Positions 25,122-39,371 of a stretch of 64,000 nt of DNA are shown piece by piece. The stretch covers positions 248,001 to 312,000 of the forward strand of contig CAXHLB010000008.1 of NCBI GenBank assembly GCA_964017235.1, given 5' to 3'. Below the pieces are notes generated by a model. It was not told the origin of the DNA. It ran no database searches and was given only the letters and a program-made list of their open reading frames with translations. The stretch's first letter is position 1; every line of letters starts with the position of its first letter. The translations under genes and the position numbers were made by a program. The DNA comes from Sabellastarte sp. h YS-2021 (taxonomy: Eukaryota > Annelida > Polychaeta > Sabellida > Sabellidae).

Positions 25122-26621
25122 TATACCTGGGACGCCATTTTGGCAGGATAACTAAGCCAGATATTGGGATGTAATGCTGCAATTTGGGCCAAAGACTGAG
25201 GGGGTGGCACCAATAAATATGCAACAGCTTTGGGACTTACAGCTAGCAGTAAATCCGCTGCACGGAGATTCTGCGACTTGGGATGAAATATACTGGTAGC
25301 AGTAATTCATATATACAGGGGGTCATGTTTCCACCATAACTAAGCCAAATATTGAGATATTATGCTGCAATTTGGTCCAAACACTGAGTAAAAATTACCA
25401 ATAAAGATGGAGTAGCTTTGACACCTTCGAATTGGGTTAATCTATGTCACATTGCTCTGTAACCTGCGATGGGGTAGTCTAGCTGCATAAAACCCATATA
25501 CCTGGGACGCCATTTTGGCAGGATAACTAAGCCAGATATTGGGATGTAATGCTGCAATTTGGGCCAAAGACTGAGGGGGTGGCACCAATAAATATGCAAC
25601 AGCTTTGGGACTTACAGCAAGGAGTAAATCCGCTGCAGGGAGATTCTACGATTTGAGATGAACTCTACTGGTTGCAGTAATTCATATATACAGGAGGTCA
25701 TGTTTCCACCATATCTAAGCCAAATATTGAGATATTTTGCTGCAATTTGGCCTAAACACTAAGTAAAAATTACCAATAAATATGGAATAGCTTTGGCACC
25801 TTCGAATTGGGTTAGTCTATGTCACATTGCTCTGTAACCTGCGATGGGGTAGTCTAGCTGCATAAAACCCATATACCTGGGACGCCATTTTGGCAGGATA
25901 ACTAAGCCAAATATTGGGATGTAATGCTGCAATTTGGGCCAAAGACTGAGGGGGTGGCACCAATAAATATGCAACAGCTTTGGGACTTACAGCTAGCAGT
26001 AAATCCGCTGCAGGGAGATTCTGCGACTTGGGATGAAATATACTGGTTGCAGTAATTCATATATACAGGGGGTCATGTTTCCACCATAACTAAGCCAAAT
26101 ATTGAGATATTATGCTGCAATTTGGTCCAAACACTGAGTAAAAATTACCAATAAAGATGGAGTAGCTTTGACACCTTCGAATTGGGTTAATCTATGTCAC
26201 ATTGCTCTGTAACCTGCGATGGGGTAGTCTAGCTGCATAAAACCCATATACCTGGGACGCCATTTTGGCAGGATAACTAAGCCAGATATTGGGATGTAAT
26301 GCTGCAATTTGGGCCAAAGACTGACGGGGTGGCACCAATAAATATGCAACAGCTTTGGGACTTACAGCAAGGAGTAAATCTACTGTAGGAAGATTCTACG
26401 ATTTGAGATGAACTCTACTGGTTGCAGTAATTCATATATACAGGAGGTCATGTTTCCACCATATCTAAGCCAAATATTGAGATATTATGCTGCAATTTGG
26501 TCCAAACACTGAGTAAAAATTACCAATAAAGATGGAGTAGCTTTGACACCTTCGAATTGGGTTAATCTAGGTCACATTGCTCTGTAACCTGCGATGGGGT
26601 AGTCTAGCTGCATAAAACCCA
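25122..26621. repeat. Bridge: B, Ca, E, H
   Basis: These are units 68-71. The B unit has a private C at 25263 inside the CTGCAG motif. The last unit is the first hybrid H in the window. The same B-Ca-E-H order returns at 31122 and 35247. Confidence 0.85.
26247..26621. repeat. Class H hybrid unit (A-type start, D-type body)
   Basis: It is A-type at 11, 12, 26, 39, 45 and 48, then D-type from 79 (79C, 123A, 126G, 135T, 136A, 140T, 144A). The switch lies between positions 48 and 79, where A and D are identical. Further copies are at 32247-32621 and 36372-36746. This copy has a private G at 26570 (ctaggtcac). All three H units follow E, in the place normally held by F, so a recombination joined an E-adjacent unit to a D unit once and was then copied. 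Confidence 0.9.
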
Positions 26622-28121
26622 TATACCTGGGACGCCATTTTGGCAGGATAACTAAGCCAGATATTGGGATGTAATGCTGCAATTTGGGCCAAAGACTGAG
26701 GGGGTGGCACCAATAAATATGCAACAGCTTTGGGACTTACAGCTAGCAGTAAATCCGCTGCAGGGAGATTCTGCGACTTGGGATGAAATATACTGGTAGC
26801 AGTAATTCATATATACAGGGGGTCATGTTTCCACCATAACTAAGCCAAATATTGAGATATTATGCTGCAATTTGGTCCAAACACTGAGTAAAAATTACCA
26901 ATAAAGATGGAGTAGCTTTGACACCTTCGAATTGGGTTAATCTATGTCACATTGCTCTGTAACCTGCGATGGGGTAGTCTAGCTGCATAAAACCCATATA
27001 CCTGGGACGCCATTTTGGCAGGATAACTAAGCCAGATATTGGGATGTAATGCTGCAATTTGGGCCAAAGACTGAGGGGGTGGCACCAATAAATATGCAAC
27101 AGCTTTGGGACTTACAGCTAGCAGTAAATCCGCTGCAGGGAGATTCTGCGACTTGGGATGAAATATACTGGTTGCAGTAATTCATATATACAGGGGGTCA
27201 TGTTTCCACCATAACTAAGCCAAATATTGAGATATTATGCTGCAATTTGGTCCAAACACTGAGTAAAAATTACCAATAAAGATGGAGTAGCTTTGACACC
27301 TTCGAATTGGGTTAATCTATGTCACATTGCTCTGTAACCTGCGATGGGGTAGTCTAGCTGCATAAAACCCATATACCTGGGACGCCATTTTGGCAGGATA
27401 ACTAAGCCAGATATTGGGATGTAATGCTGCAATTTGGGCCAAAGACTGAGGGGGTGGCACCAATAAATATGCAACAGCTTTGGGACTTACAGCAAGGAGT
27501 AAATCCGCTGCAGGGAGATTCTACGATTTGAGATGAACTCTACTGGTTGCAGTAATTCATATATACAGGAGGTCATGTTTCCACCATATCTAAGCCAAAT
27601 ATTGAGATATTTTGCTGCAATTTGGCCTAAACACTAAGTAAAAATTACCAATAAATATGGAATAGCTTTGGCACCTTCGAATTGGGTTAGTCTATGTCAC
27701 ATTGCTCTGTAACCTGCAATAGGGTGGTCTAGCTGCATAAAACCCATATACCTGGGGGGCCATTTTGGCAGCATAACTAAGCCAAATATTTGGCTGTAAT
27801 GCTGCAATTTGGGCCAAAGACTGACGGGGTGGCACCAATAAATATGCAACAGCTTTGGGACTTACAGCAAGGAGTAAATCTACTGTAGGAAGATTCTACG
27901 ATTTGAGATGAACTCTACTGGTTGCAGTAATTCATATATACAGGAGGTCATGTTTCCACCATATCTAAGCCAAATATTGAGATATTATGCTGCAATTTGG
28001 TCCAAACACTGAGTAAAAATTACCAATAAAGATGGAGTAGCTTTGACACCTTCGAATTGGGTTAATCTATGTCACATTGCTCTGTAACCTGCGATGGGGT
28101 AGTCTAGCTGCATAAAACCCA
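26622..28121. repeat. 4-unit higher-order repeat B-A-Cb-D, copy 1 (1500 bp)
   Basis: Units 72-75. This is the most compact higher-order repeat in the window, present three times in a row and again at 32622-34121 and, as B-A-Cb-D, at 36747-38246. Confidence 0.9.
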
Positions 28122-29621
28122 TATACCTGGGACGCCATTTTGGCAGGATAACTAAGCCAGATATTGGGATGTAATGCTGCAATTTGGGCCAAAGACTGAG
28201 GGGGTGGCACCAATAAATATGCAACAGCTTTGGGACTTACAGCTAGCAGTAAATCCGCTGCAGGGAGATTCTGCGACTTGGGATGAAATATACTGGTAGC
28301 AGTAATTCATATATACAGGGGGTCATGTTTCCACCATAACTAAGCCAAATATTGAGATATTATGCTGCAATTTGGTCCAAACACTGAGTAAAAATTACCA
28401 ATAAAGATGGAGTAGCTTTGACACCTTCGAATTGGGTTAATCTATGTCACATTGCTCTGTAACCTGCGATGGGGTAGTCTAGCTGCATAAAACCCATATA
28501 CCTGGGACGCCATTTTGGCAGGATAACTAAGCCAGATATTGGGATGTAATGCTGCAATTTGGGCCAAAGACTGAGGGGGTGGCACCAATAAATATGCAAC
28601 AGCTTTGGGACTTACAGCTAGCAGTAAATCCGCTGCAGGGAGATTCTGCGACTTGGGATGAAATATACTGGTTGCAGTAATTCATATATACAGGGGGTCA
28701 TGTTTCCACCATAACTAAGCCAAATATTGAGATATTATGCTGCAATTTGGTCCAAACACTGAGTAAAAATTACCAATAAAGATGGAGTAGCTTTGACACC
28801 TTCGAATTGGGTTAATCTATGTCACATTGCTCTGTAACCTGCGATGGGGTAGTCTAGCTGCATAAAACCCATATACCTGGGACGCCATTTTGGCAGGATA
28901 ACTAAGCCAGATATTGGGATGTAATGCTGCAATTTGGGCCAAAGACTGAGGGGGTGGCACCAATAAATATGCAACAGCTTTGGGACTTACAGCAAGGAGT
29001 AAATCCGCTGCAGGGAGATTCTACGATTTGAGATGAACTCTACTGGTTGCAGTAATTCATATATACAGGAGGTCATGTTTCCACCATATCTAAGCCAAAT
29101 ATTGAGATATTTTGCTGCAATTTGGCCTAAACACTAAGTAAAAATTACCAATAAATATGGAATAGCTTTGGCACCTTCGAATTGGGTTAGTCTATGTCAC
29201 ATTGCTCTGTAACCTGCAATAGGGTGGTCTAGCTGCATAAAACCCATATACCTGGGGGGCCATTTTGGCAGCATAACTAAGCCAAATATTTGGCTGTAAT
29301 GCTGCAATTTGGGCCAAAGACTGACGGGGTGGCACCAATAAATATGCAACAGCTTTGGGACTTACAGCAAGGAGTAAATCTACTGTAGGAAGATTCTACG
29401 ATTTGAGATGAACTCTACTGGTTGCAGTAATTCATATATACAGGAGGTCATGTTTCCACCATATCTAAGCCAAATATTGAGATATTATGCTGCAATTTGG
29501 TCCAAACACTGAGTAAAAATTACCAATAAAGATGGAGTAGCTTTGACACCTTCGAATTGGGTTAATCTATGTCACATTGCTCTGTAACCTGCGATGGGGT
29601 AGTCTAGCTGCATAAAACCCA
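28122..29621. repeat. 4-unit higher-order repeat B-A-Cb-D, copy 2
   Basis: Units 76-79 match units 72-75 at 1500-bp offset, with no diagnostic difference seen. Confidence 0.9.
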
Positions 29622-31121
29622 TATACCTGGGACGCCATTTTGGCAGGATAACTAAGCCAGATATTGGGATGTAATGCTGCAATTTGGGCCAAAGACTGAG
29701 GGGGTGGCACCAATAAATATGCAACAGCTTTGGGACTTACAGCTAGCAGTAAATCCGCTGCAGGGAGATTCTGCGACTTGGGATGAAATATACTGGTAGC
29801 AGTAATTCATATATACAGGGGGTCATGTTTCCACCATAACTAAGCCAAATATTGAGATATTATGCTGCAATTTGGTCCAAACACTGAGTAAAAATTACCA
29901 ATAAAGATGGAGTAGCTTTGACACCTTCGAATTGGGTTAATCTATGTCACATTGCTCTGTAACCTGCGATGGGGTAGTCTAGCTGCATAAAACCCATATA
30001 CCTGGGACGCCATTTTGGCAGGATAACTAAGCCAGATATTGGGATGTAATGCTGCAATTTGGGCCAAAGACTGAGGGGGTGGCACCAATAAATATGCAAC
30101 AGCTTTGGGACTTACAGCTAGCAGTAAATCCGCTGCAGGGAGATTCTGCGACTTGGGATGAAATATACTGGTTGCAGTAATTCATATATACAGGGGGTCA
30201 TGTTTCCACCATAACTAAGCCAAATATTGAGATATTATGCTGCAATTTGGTCCAAACACTGAGTAAAAATTACCAATAAAGATGGAGTAGCTTTGACACC
30301 TTCGAATTGGGTTAATCTATGTCACATTGCTCTGTAACCTGCGATGGGGTAGTCTAGCTGCATAAAACCCATATACCTGGGACGCCATTTTGGCAGGATA
30401 ACTAAGCCAGATATTGGGATGTAATGCTGCAATTTGGGCCAAAGACTGAGGGGGTGGCACCAATAAATATGCAACAGCTTTGGGACTTACAGCAAGGAGT
30501 AAATCCGCTGCAGGGAGATTCTACGATTTGAGATGAACTCTACTGGTTGCAGTAATTCATATATACAGGAGGTCATGTTTCCACCATATCTAAGCCAAAT
30601 ATTGAGATATTTTGCTGCAATTTGGCCTAAACACTAAGTAAAAATTACCAATAAATATGGAATAGCTTTGGCACCTTCGAATTGGGTTAGTCTATGTCAC
30701 ATTGCTCTGTAACCTGCAATAGGGTGGTCTAGCTGCATAAAACCCATATACCTGGGGGGCCATTTTGGCAGCATAACTAAGCCAAATATTTGGCTGTAAT
30801 GCTGCAATTTGGGCCAAAGACTGACGGGGTGGCACCAATAAATATGCAACAGCTTTGGGACTTACAGCAAGGAGTAAATCTACTGTAGGAAGATTCTACG
30901 ATTTGAGATGAACTCTACTGGTTGCAGTAATTCATATATACAGGAGGTCATGTTTCCACCATATCTAAGCCAAATATTGAGATATTATGCTGCAATTTGG
31001 TCCAAACACTGAGTAAAAATTACCAATAAAGATGGAGTAGCTTTGACACCTTCGAATTGGGTTAATCTATGTCACATTGCTCTGTAACCTGCGATGGGGT
31101 AGTCTAGCTGCATAAAACCCA
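29622..31121. repeat. 4-unit higher-order repeat B-A-Cb-D, copy 3
   Basis: Units 80-83 match copies 1 and 2 at 1500-bp spacing. The next unit (31122, class B) is followed by Ca rather than A, which ends the run. Confidence 0.9.
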
Positions 31122-34100
31122 TATACCTGGGACGCCATTTTGGCAGGATAACTAAGCCAGATATTGGGATGTAATGCTGCAATTTGGGCCAAAGACTGAG
31201 GGGGTGGCACCAATAAATATGCAACAGCTTTGGGACTTACAGCTAGCAGTAAATCCGCTGCAGGGAGATTCTGCGACTTGGGATGAAATATACTGGTAGC
31301 AGTAATTCATATATACAGGGGGTCATGTTTCCACCATAACTAAGCCAAATATTGAGATATTATGCTGCAATTTGGTCCAAACACTGAGTAAAAATTACCA
31401 ATAAAGATGGAGTAGCTTTGACACCTTCGAATTGGGTTAATCTATGTCACATTGCTCTGTAACCTGCGATGGGGTAGTCTAGCTGCATAAAACCCATATA
31501 CCTGGGACGCCATTTTGGCAGGATAACTAAGCCAGATATTGGGATGTAATGCTGCAATTTGGGCCAAAGACTGAGGGGGTGGCACCAATAAATATGCAAC
31601 AGCTTTGGGACTTACAGCAAGGAGTAAATCCGCTGCAGGGAGATTCTACGATTTGAGATGAACTCTACTGGTTGCAGTAATTCATATATACAGGAGGTCA
31701 TGTTTCCACCATATCTAAGCCAAATATTGAGATATTTTGCTGCAATTTGGCCTAAACACTAAGTAAAAATTACCAATAAATATGGAATAGCTTTGGCACC
31801 TTCGAATTGGGTTAGTCTATGTCACATTGCTCTGTAACCTGCGATGGGGTAGTCTAGCTGCATAAAACCCATATACCTGGGACGCCATTTTGGCAGGATA
31901 ACTAAGCCAAATATTGGGATGTAATGCTGCAATTTGGGCCAAAGACTGAGGGGGTGGCACCAATAAATATGCAACAGCTTTGGGACTTACAGCTAGCAGT
32001 AAATCCGCTGCAGGGAGATTCTGCGACTTGGGATGAAATATACTGGTTGCAGTAATTCATATATACAGGGGGTCATGTTTCCACCATAACTAAGCCAAAT
32101 ATTGAGATATTATGCTGCAATTTGGTCCAAACACTGAGTAAAAATTACCAATAAAGATGGAGTAGCTTTGACACCTTCGAATTGGGTTAATCTATGTCAC
32201 ATTGCTCTGTAACCTGCGATGGGGTAGTCTAGCTGCATAAAACCCATATACCTGGGACGCCATTTTGGCAGGATAACTAAGCCAGATATTGGGATGTAAT
32301 GCTGCAATTTGGGCCAAAGACTGACGGGGTGGCACCAATAAATATGCAACAGCTTTGGGACTTACAGCAAGGAGTAAATCTACTGTAGGAAGATTCTACG
32401 ATTTGAGATGAACTCTACTGGTTGCAGTAATTCATATATACAGGAGGTCATGTTTCCACCATATCTAAGCCAAATATTGAGATATTATGCTGCAATTTGG
32501 TCCAAACACTGAGTAAAAATTACCAATAAAGATGGAGTAGCTTTGACACCTTCGAATTGGGTTAATCTATGTCACATTGCTCTGTAACCTGCGATGGGGT
32601 AGTCTAGCTGCATAAAACCCATATACCTGGGACGCCATTTTGGCAGGATAACTAAGCCAGATATTGGGATGTAATGCTGCAATTTGGGCCAAAGACTGAG
32701 GGGGTGGCACCAATAAATATGCAACAGCTTTGGGACTTACAGCTAGCAGTAAATCCGCTGCAGGGAGATTCTGCGACTTGGGATGAAATATACTGGTAGC
32801 AGTAATTCATATATACAGGGGGTCATGTTTCCACCATAACTAAGCCAAATATTGAGATATTATGCTGCAATTTGGTCCAAACACTGAGTAAAAATTACCA
32901 ATAAAGATGGAGTAGCTTTGACACCTTCGAATTGGGTTAATCTATGTCACATTGCTCTGTAACCTGCGATGGGGTAGTCTAGCTGCATAAAACCCATATA
33001 CCTGGGACGCCATTTTGGCAGGATAACTAAGCCAGATATTGGGATGTAATGCTGCAATTTGGGCCAAAGACTGAGGGGGTGGCACCAATAAATATGCAAC
33101 AGCTTTGGGACTTACAGCTAGCAGTAAATCCGCTGCAGGGAGATTCTGCGACTTGGGATGAAATATACTGGTTGCAGTAATTCATATATACAGGGGGTCA
33201 TGTTTCCACCATAACTAAGCCAAATATTGAGATATTATGCTGCAATTTGGTCCAAACACTGAGTAAAAATTACCAATAAAGATGGAGTAGCTTTGACACC
33301 TTCGAATTGGGTTAATCTATGTCACATTGCTCTGTAACCTGCGATGGGGTAGTCTAGCTGCATAAAACCCATATACCTGGGACGCCATTTTGGCAGGATA
33401 ACTAAGCCAGATATTGGGATGTAATGCTGCAATTTGGGCCAAAGACTGAGGGGGTGGCACCAATAAATATGCAACAGCTTTGGGACTTACAGCAAGGAGT
33501 AAATCCGCTGCAGGGAGATTCTACGATTTGAGATGAACTCTACTGGTTGCAGTAATTCATATATACAGGAGGTCATGTTTCCACCATATCTAAGCCAAAT
33601 ATTGAGATATTTTGCTGCAATTTGGCCTAAACACTAAGTAAAAATTACCAATAAATATGGAATAGCTTTGGCACCTTCGAATTGGGTTAGTCTATGTCAC
33701 ATTGCTCTGTAACCTGCAATAGGGTGGTCTAGCTGCATAAAACCCATATACCTGGGGGGCCATTTTGGCAGCATAACTAAGCCAAATATTTGGCTGTAAT
33801 GCTGCAATTTGGGCCAAAGACTGACGGGGTGGCACCAATAAATATGCAACAGCTTTGGGACTTACAGCAAGGAGTAAATCTACTGTAGGAAGATTCTACG
33901 ATTTGAGATGAACTCTACTGGTTGCAGTAATTCATATATACAGGAGGTCATGTTTCCACCATATCTAAGCCAAATATTGAGATATTATGCTACAATTTGG
34001 TCCAAACACTGAGTAAAAATTACCAATAAAGATGGAGTAGCTTTGACACCTTCGAATTGGGTTAATCTATGTCACATTGCTCTGTAACCTGCGATGGGGT

Positions 34101-35246
34101 AGTCTAGCTGCATAAAACCCATATACCTGGGACGCCATTTTGGCAGGATAACTAAGCCAGATATTGGGATGTAATGCTGCAATTTGGGCCAAAGACTGAG
34201 GGGGTGGCACCAATAAATATGCAACAGCTTTGGGACTTACAGCTAGCAGTAAATCCGCTGCAGGGAGATTCTGCGACTTGGGATGAAATATACTGGTTGC
34301 AGTAATTCATATATACAGGGGGTCATGTTTCCACCATAACTAAGCCAAATATTGAGATATTATGCTGCAATTTGGTCCAAACACTGAGTAAAAATTACCA
34401 ATAAAGATGGAGTAGCTTTGACACCTTCGAATTGGGTTAATCTATGTCACATTGCTCTGTAACCTGCGATGGGGTAGTCTAGCTGCATAAAACCCATATA
34501 CCTGGGACGCCATTTTGGCAGGATAACTAAGCCAGATATTGGGATGTAATGCTGCAATTTGGGCCAAAGACTGAGGGGGTGGCACCAATAAATATGCAAC
34601 AGCTTTGGGACTTACAGCAAGGAGTAAATCCGCTGCAGGGAGATTCTACGATTTGAGATGAACTCTACTGGTTGCAGTAATTCATATATACAGGAGGTCA
34701 TGTTTCCACCATATCTAAGCCAAATATTGAGATATTTTGCTGCAATTTGGCCTAAACACTAAGTAAAAATTACCAATAAATATGGAATAGCTTTGGCACC
34801 TTCGAATTGGGTTAGTCTATGTCACATTGCTCTGTAACCTGCAATAGGGTGGTCTAGCTGCATAAAACCCATATACCTGGGGGGCCATTTTGGCAGCATA
34901 ACTAAGCCAAATATTTGGCTGTAATGCTGCAATTTGGGCCAAAGACTGACGGGGTGGCACCAATAAATATGCAACAGCTTTGGGACTTACAGCAAGGAGT
35001 AAATCTACTGTAGGAAGATTCTACGATTTGAGATGAACTCTACTGGTTGCAGTAATTCATATATACAGGAGGTCATGTTTCCACCATATCTAAGCCAAAT
35101 ATTGAGATATTATGCTGCAATTTGGTCCAAACACTGAGTAAAAATTACCAATAAAGATGGAGTAGCTTTGACACCTTCGAATTGGGTTAATCTATGTCAC
35201 ATTGCTCTGTAACCTGCGATGGGGTAGTCTAGCTGCATAAAACCCA
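31122..35246. repeat. 11-unit higher-order repeat, second type, copy 1 (4125 bp)
   Basis: Order, units 84-94: B, Ca, E, H, B, A, Cb, D, A, Cb, D. The D at 33747 has a private A at 33992. Its first eight units also match units 68-75, 6000 bp upstream, so this block arose from that bridge plus one 4-unit repeat. Confidence 0.87.
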
Positions 35247-38200
35247 TATACCTGGGACGCCATTTTGGCAGGATAACTAAGCCAGATATTGGGATGTAAT
35301 GCTGCAATTTGGGCCAAAGACTGAGGGGGTGGCACCAATAAATATGCAACAGCTTTGGGACTTACAGCTAGCAGTAAATCCGCTGCAGGGAGATTCTGCG
35401 ACTTGGGATGAAATATACTGGTAGCAGTAATTCATATATACAGGGGGTCATGTTTCCACCATAACTAAGCCAAATATTGAGATATTATGCTGCAATTTGG
35501 TCCAAACACTGAGTAAAAATTACCAATAAAGATGGAGTAGCTTTGACACCTTCGAATTGGGTTAATCTATGTCACATTGCTCTGTAACCTGCGATGGGGT
35601 AGTCTAGCTGCATAAAACCCATATACCTGGGACGCCATTTTGGCAGGATAACTAAGCCAGATATTGGGATGTAATGCTGCAATTTGGGCCAAAGACTGAG
35701 GGGGTGGCACCAATAAATATGCAACAGCTTTGGGACTTACAGCAAGGAGTAAATCCGCTGCAGGGAGATTCTACGATTTGAGATGAACTCTACTGGTTGC
35801 AGTAATTCATATATACAGGAGGTCATGTTTCCACCATATCTAAGCCAAATATTGAGATATTTTGCTGCAATTTGGCCTAAACACTAAGTAAAAATTACCA
35901 ATAAATATGGAATAGCTTTGGCACCTTCGAATTGGGTTAGTCTATGTCACATTGCTCTGTAACCTGCGATGGGGTAGTCTAGCTGCATAAAACCCATATA
36001 CCTGGGACGCCATTTTGGCAGGATAACTAAGCCAAATATTGGGATGTAATGCTGCAATTTGGGCCAAAGACTGAGGGGGTGGCACCAATAAATATGCAAC
36101 AGCTTTGGGACTTACAGCTAGCAGTAAATCCGCTGCAGGGAGATTCTGCGACTTGGGATGAAATATACTGGTTGCAGTAATTCATATATACAGGGGGTCA
36201 TGTTTCCACCATAACTAAGCCAAATATTGAGATATTATGCTGCAATTTGGTCCAAACACTGAGTAAAAATTACCAATAAAGATGGAGTAGCTTTGACACC
36301 TTCGAATTGGGTTAATCTATGTCACATTGCTCTGTAACCTGCGATGGGGTAGTCTAGCTGCATAAAACCCATATACCTGGGACGCCATTTTGGCAGGATA
36401 ACTAAGCCAGATATTGGGATGTAATGCTGCAATTTGGGCCAAAGACTGACGGGGTGGCACCAATAAATATGCAACAGCTTTGGGACTTACAGCAAGGAGT
36501 AAATCTACTGTAGGAAGATTCTACGATTTGAGATGAACTCTACTGGTTGCAGTAATTCATATATACAGGAGGTCATGTTTCCACCATATCTAAGCCAAAT
36601 ATTGAGATATTATGCTGCAATTTGGTCCAAACACTGAGTAAAAATTACCAATAAAGATGGAGTAGCTTTGACACCTTCGAATTGGGTTAATCTATGTCAC
36701 ATTGCTCTGTAACCTGCGATGGGGTAGTCTAGCTGCATAAAACCCATATACCTGGGACGCCATTTTGGCAGGATAACTAAGCCAGATATTGGGATGTAAT
36801 GCTGCAATTTGGGCCAAAGACTGAGGGGGTGGCACCAATAAATATGCAACAGCTTTGGGACTTACAGCTAGCAGTAAATCCGCTGCAGGGAGATTCTGCG
36901 ACTTGGGATGAAATATACTGGTAGCAGTAATTCATATATACAGGGGGTCATGTTTCCACCATAACTAAGCCAAATATTGAGATATTATGCTGCAATTTGG
37001 TCCAAACACTGAGTAAAAATTACCAATAAAGATGGAGTAGCTTTGACACCTTCGAATTGGGTTAATCTATGTCACATTGCTCTGTAACCTGCGATGGGGT
37101 AGTCTAGCTGCATAAAACCCATATACCTGGGACGCCATTTTGGCAGGATAACTAAGCCAGATATTGGGATGTAATGCTGCAATTTGGGCCAAAGACTGAG
37201 GGGGTGGCACCAATAAATATGCAACAGCTTTGGGACTTACAGCTAGCAGTAAATCCGCTGCAGGGAGATTCTGCGACTTGGGATGAAATATACTGGTTGC
37301 AGTAATTCATATATACAGGGGGTCATGTTTCCACCATAACTAAGCCAAATATTGAGATATTATGCTGCAATTTGGTCCAAACACTGAGTAAAAATTACCA
37401 ATAAAGATGGAGTAGCTTTGACACCTTCGAATTGGGTTAATCTATGTCACATTGCTCTGTAACCTGCGATGGGGTAGTCTAGCTGCATAAAACCCATATA
37501 CCTGGGACGCCATTTTGGCAGGATAACTAAGCCAGATATTGGGATGTAATGCTGCAATTTGGGCCAAAGACTGAGGGGGTGGCACCAATAAATATGCAAC
37601 AGCTTTGGGACTTACAGCAAGGAGTAAATCCGCTGCAGGGAGATTCTACGATTTGAGATGAACTCTACTGGTTGCAGTAATTCATATATACAGGAGGTCA
37701 TGTTTCCACCATATCTAAGCCAAATATTGAGATATTTTGCTGCAATTTGGCCTAAACACTAAGTAAAAATTACCAATAAATATGGAATAGCTTTGGCACC
37801 TTCGAATTGGGTTAGTCTATGTCACATTGCTCTGTAACCTGCAATAGGGTGGTCTAGCTGCATAAAACCCATATACCTGGGGGGCCATTTTGGCAGCATA
37901 ACTAAGCCAAATATTTGGCTGTAATGCTGCAATTTGGGCCAAAGACTGACGGGGTGGCACCAATAAATATGCAACAGCTTTGGGACTTACAGCAAGGAGT
38001 AAATCTACTGTAGGAAGATTCTACGATTTGAGATGAACTCTACTGGTTGCAGTAATTCATATATACAGGAGGTCATGTTTCCACCATATCTAAGCCAAAT
38101 ATTGAGATATTATGCTGCAATTTGGTCCAAACACTGAGTAAAAATTACCAATAAAGATGGAGTAGCTTTGACACCTTCGAATTGGGTTAATCTATGTCAC

Positions 38201-39371
38201 ATTGCTCTGTAACCTGCGATGGGGTAGTCTAGCTGCATAAAACCCATATACCTGGGACGCCATTTTGGCAGGATAACTAAGCCAGATATTGGGATGTAAT
38301 GCTGCAATTTGGGCCAAAGACTGAGGGGGTGGCACCAATAAATATGCAACAGCTTTGGGACTTACAGCTAGCAGTAAATCCGCTGCAGGGAGATTCTGCG
38401 ACTTGGGATGAAATATACTGGTAGCAGTAATTCATATATACAGGGGGTCATGTTTCCACCATAACTAAGCCAAATATTGAGATATTATGCTGCAATTTGG
38501 TCCAAACACTGAGTAAAAATTACCAATAAAGATGGAGTAGCTTTGACACCTTCGAATTGGGTTAATCTATGTCACATTGCTCTGTAACCTGCGATGGGGT
38601 AGTCTAGCTGCATAAAACCCATATACCTGGGACGCCATTTTGGCAGGATAACTAAGCCAGATATTGGGATGTAATGCTGCAATTTGGGCCAAAGACTGAG
38701 GGGGTGGCACCAATAAATATGCAACAGCTTTGGGACTTACAGCAAGGAGTAAATCCGCTGCAGGGAGATTCTACGATTTGAGATGAACTCTACTGGTTGC
38801 AGTAATTCATATATACAGGAGGTCATGTTTCCACCATATCTAAGCCAAATATTGAGATATTTTGCTGCAATTTGGCCTAAACACTAAGTAAAAATTACCA
38901 ATAAATATGGAATAGCTTTGGCACCTTCGAATTGGGTTAGTCTATGTCACATTGCTCTGTAACCTGCAATAGGGTGGTCTAGCTGCATAAAACCCATATA
39001 CCTGGGGGGCCATTTTGGCAGCATAACTAAGCCAAATATTTGGCTGTAATGCTGCAATTTGGGCCAAAGACTGACGGGGTGGCACCAATAAATATGCAAC
39101 AGCTTTGGGACTTACAGCAAGGAGTAAATCTACTGTAGGAAGATTCTACGATTTGAGATGAACTCTACTGGTTGCAGTAATTCATATATACAGGAGGTCA
39201 TGTTTCCACCATATCTAAGCCAAATATTGAGATATTATGCTGCAATTTGGTCCAAACACTGAGTAAAAATTACCAATAAAGATGGAGTAGCTTTGACACC
39301 TTCGAATTGGGTTAATCTATGTCACATTGCTCTGTAACCTGCGATGGGGTAGTCTAGCTGCATAAAACCCA
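35247..39371. repeat. 11-unit higher-order repeat, second type, copy 2 (4125 bp)
   Basis: Order, units 95-105: B, Ca, E, H, B, A, Cb, D, B, Cb, D. It differs from copy 1 in the ninth unit (B with 177A here, A with 177T in copy 1) and lacks the private 33992 change. Confidence 0.87.
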
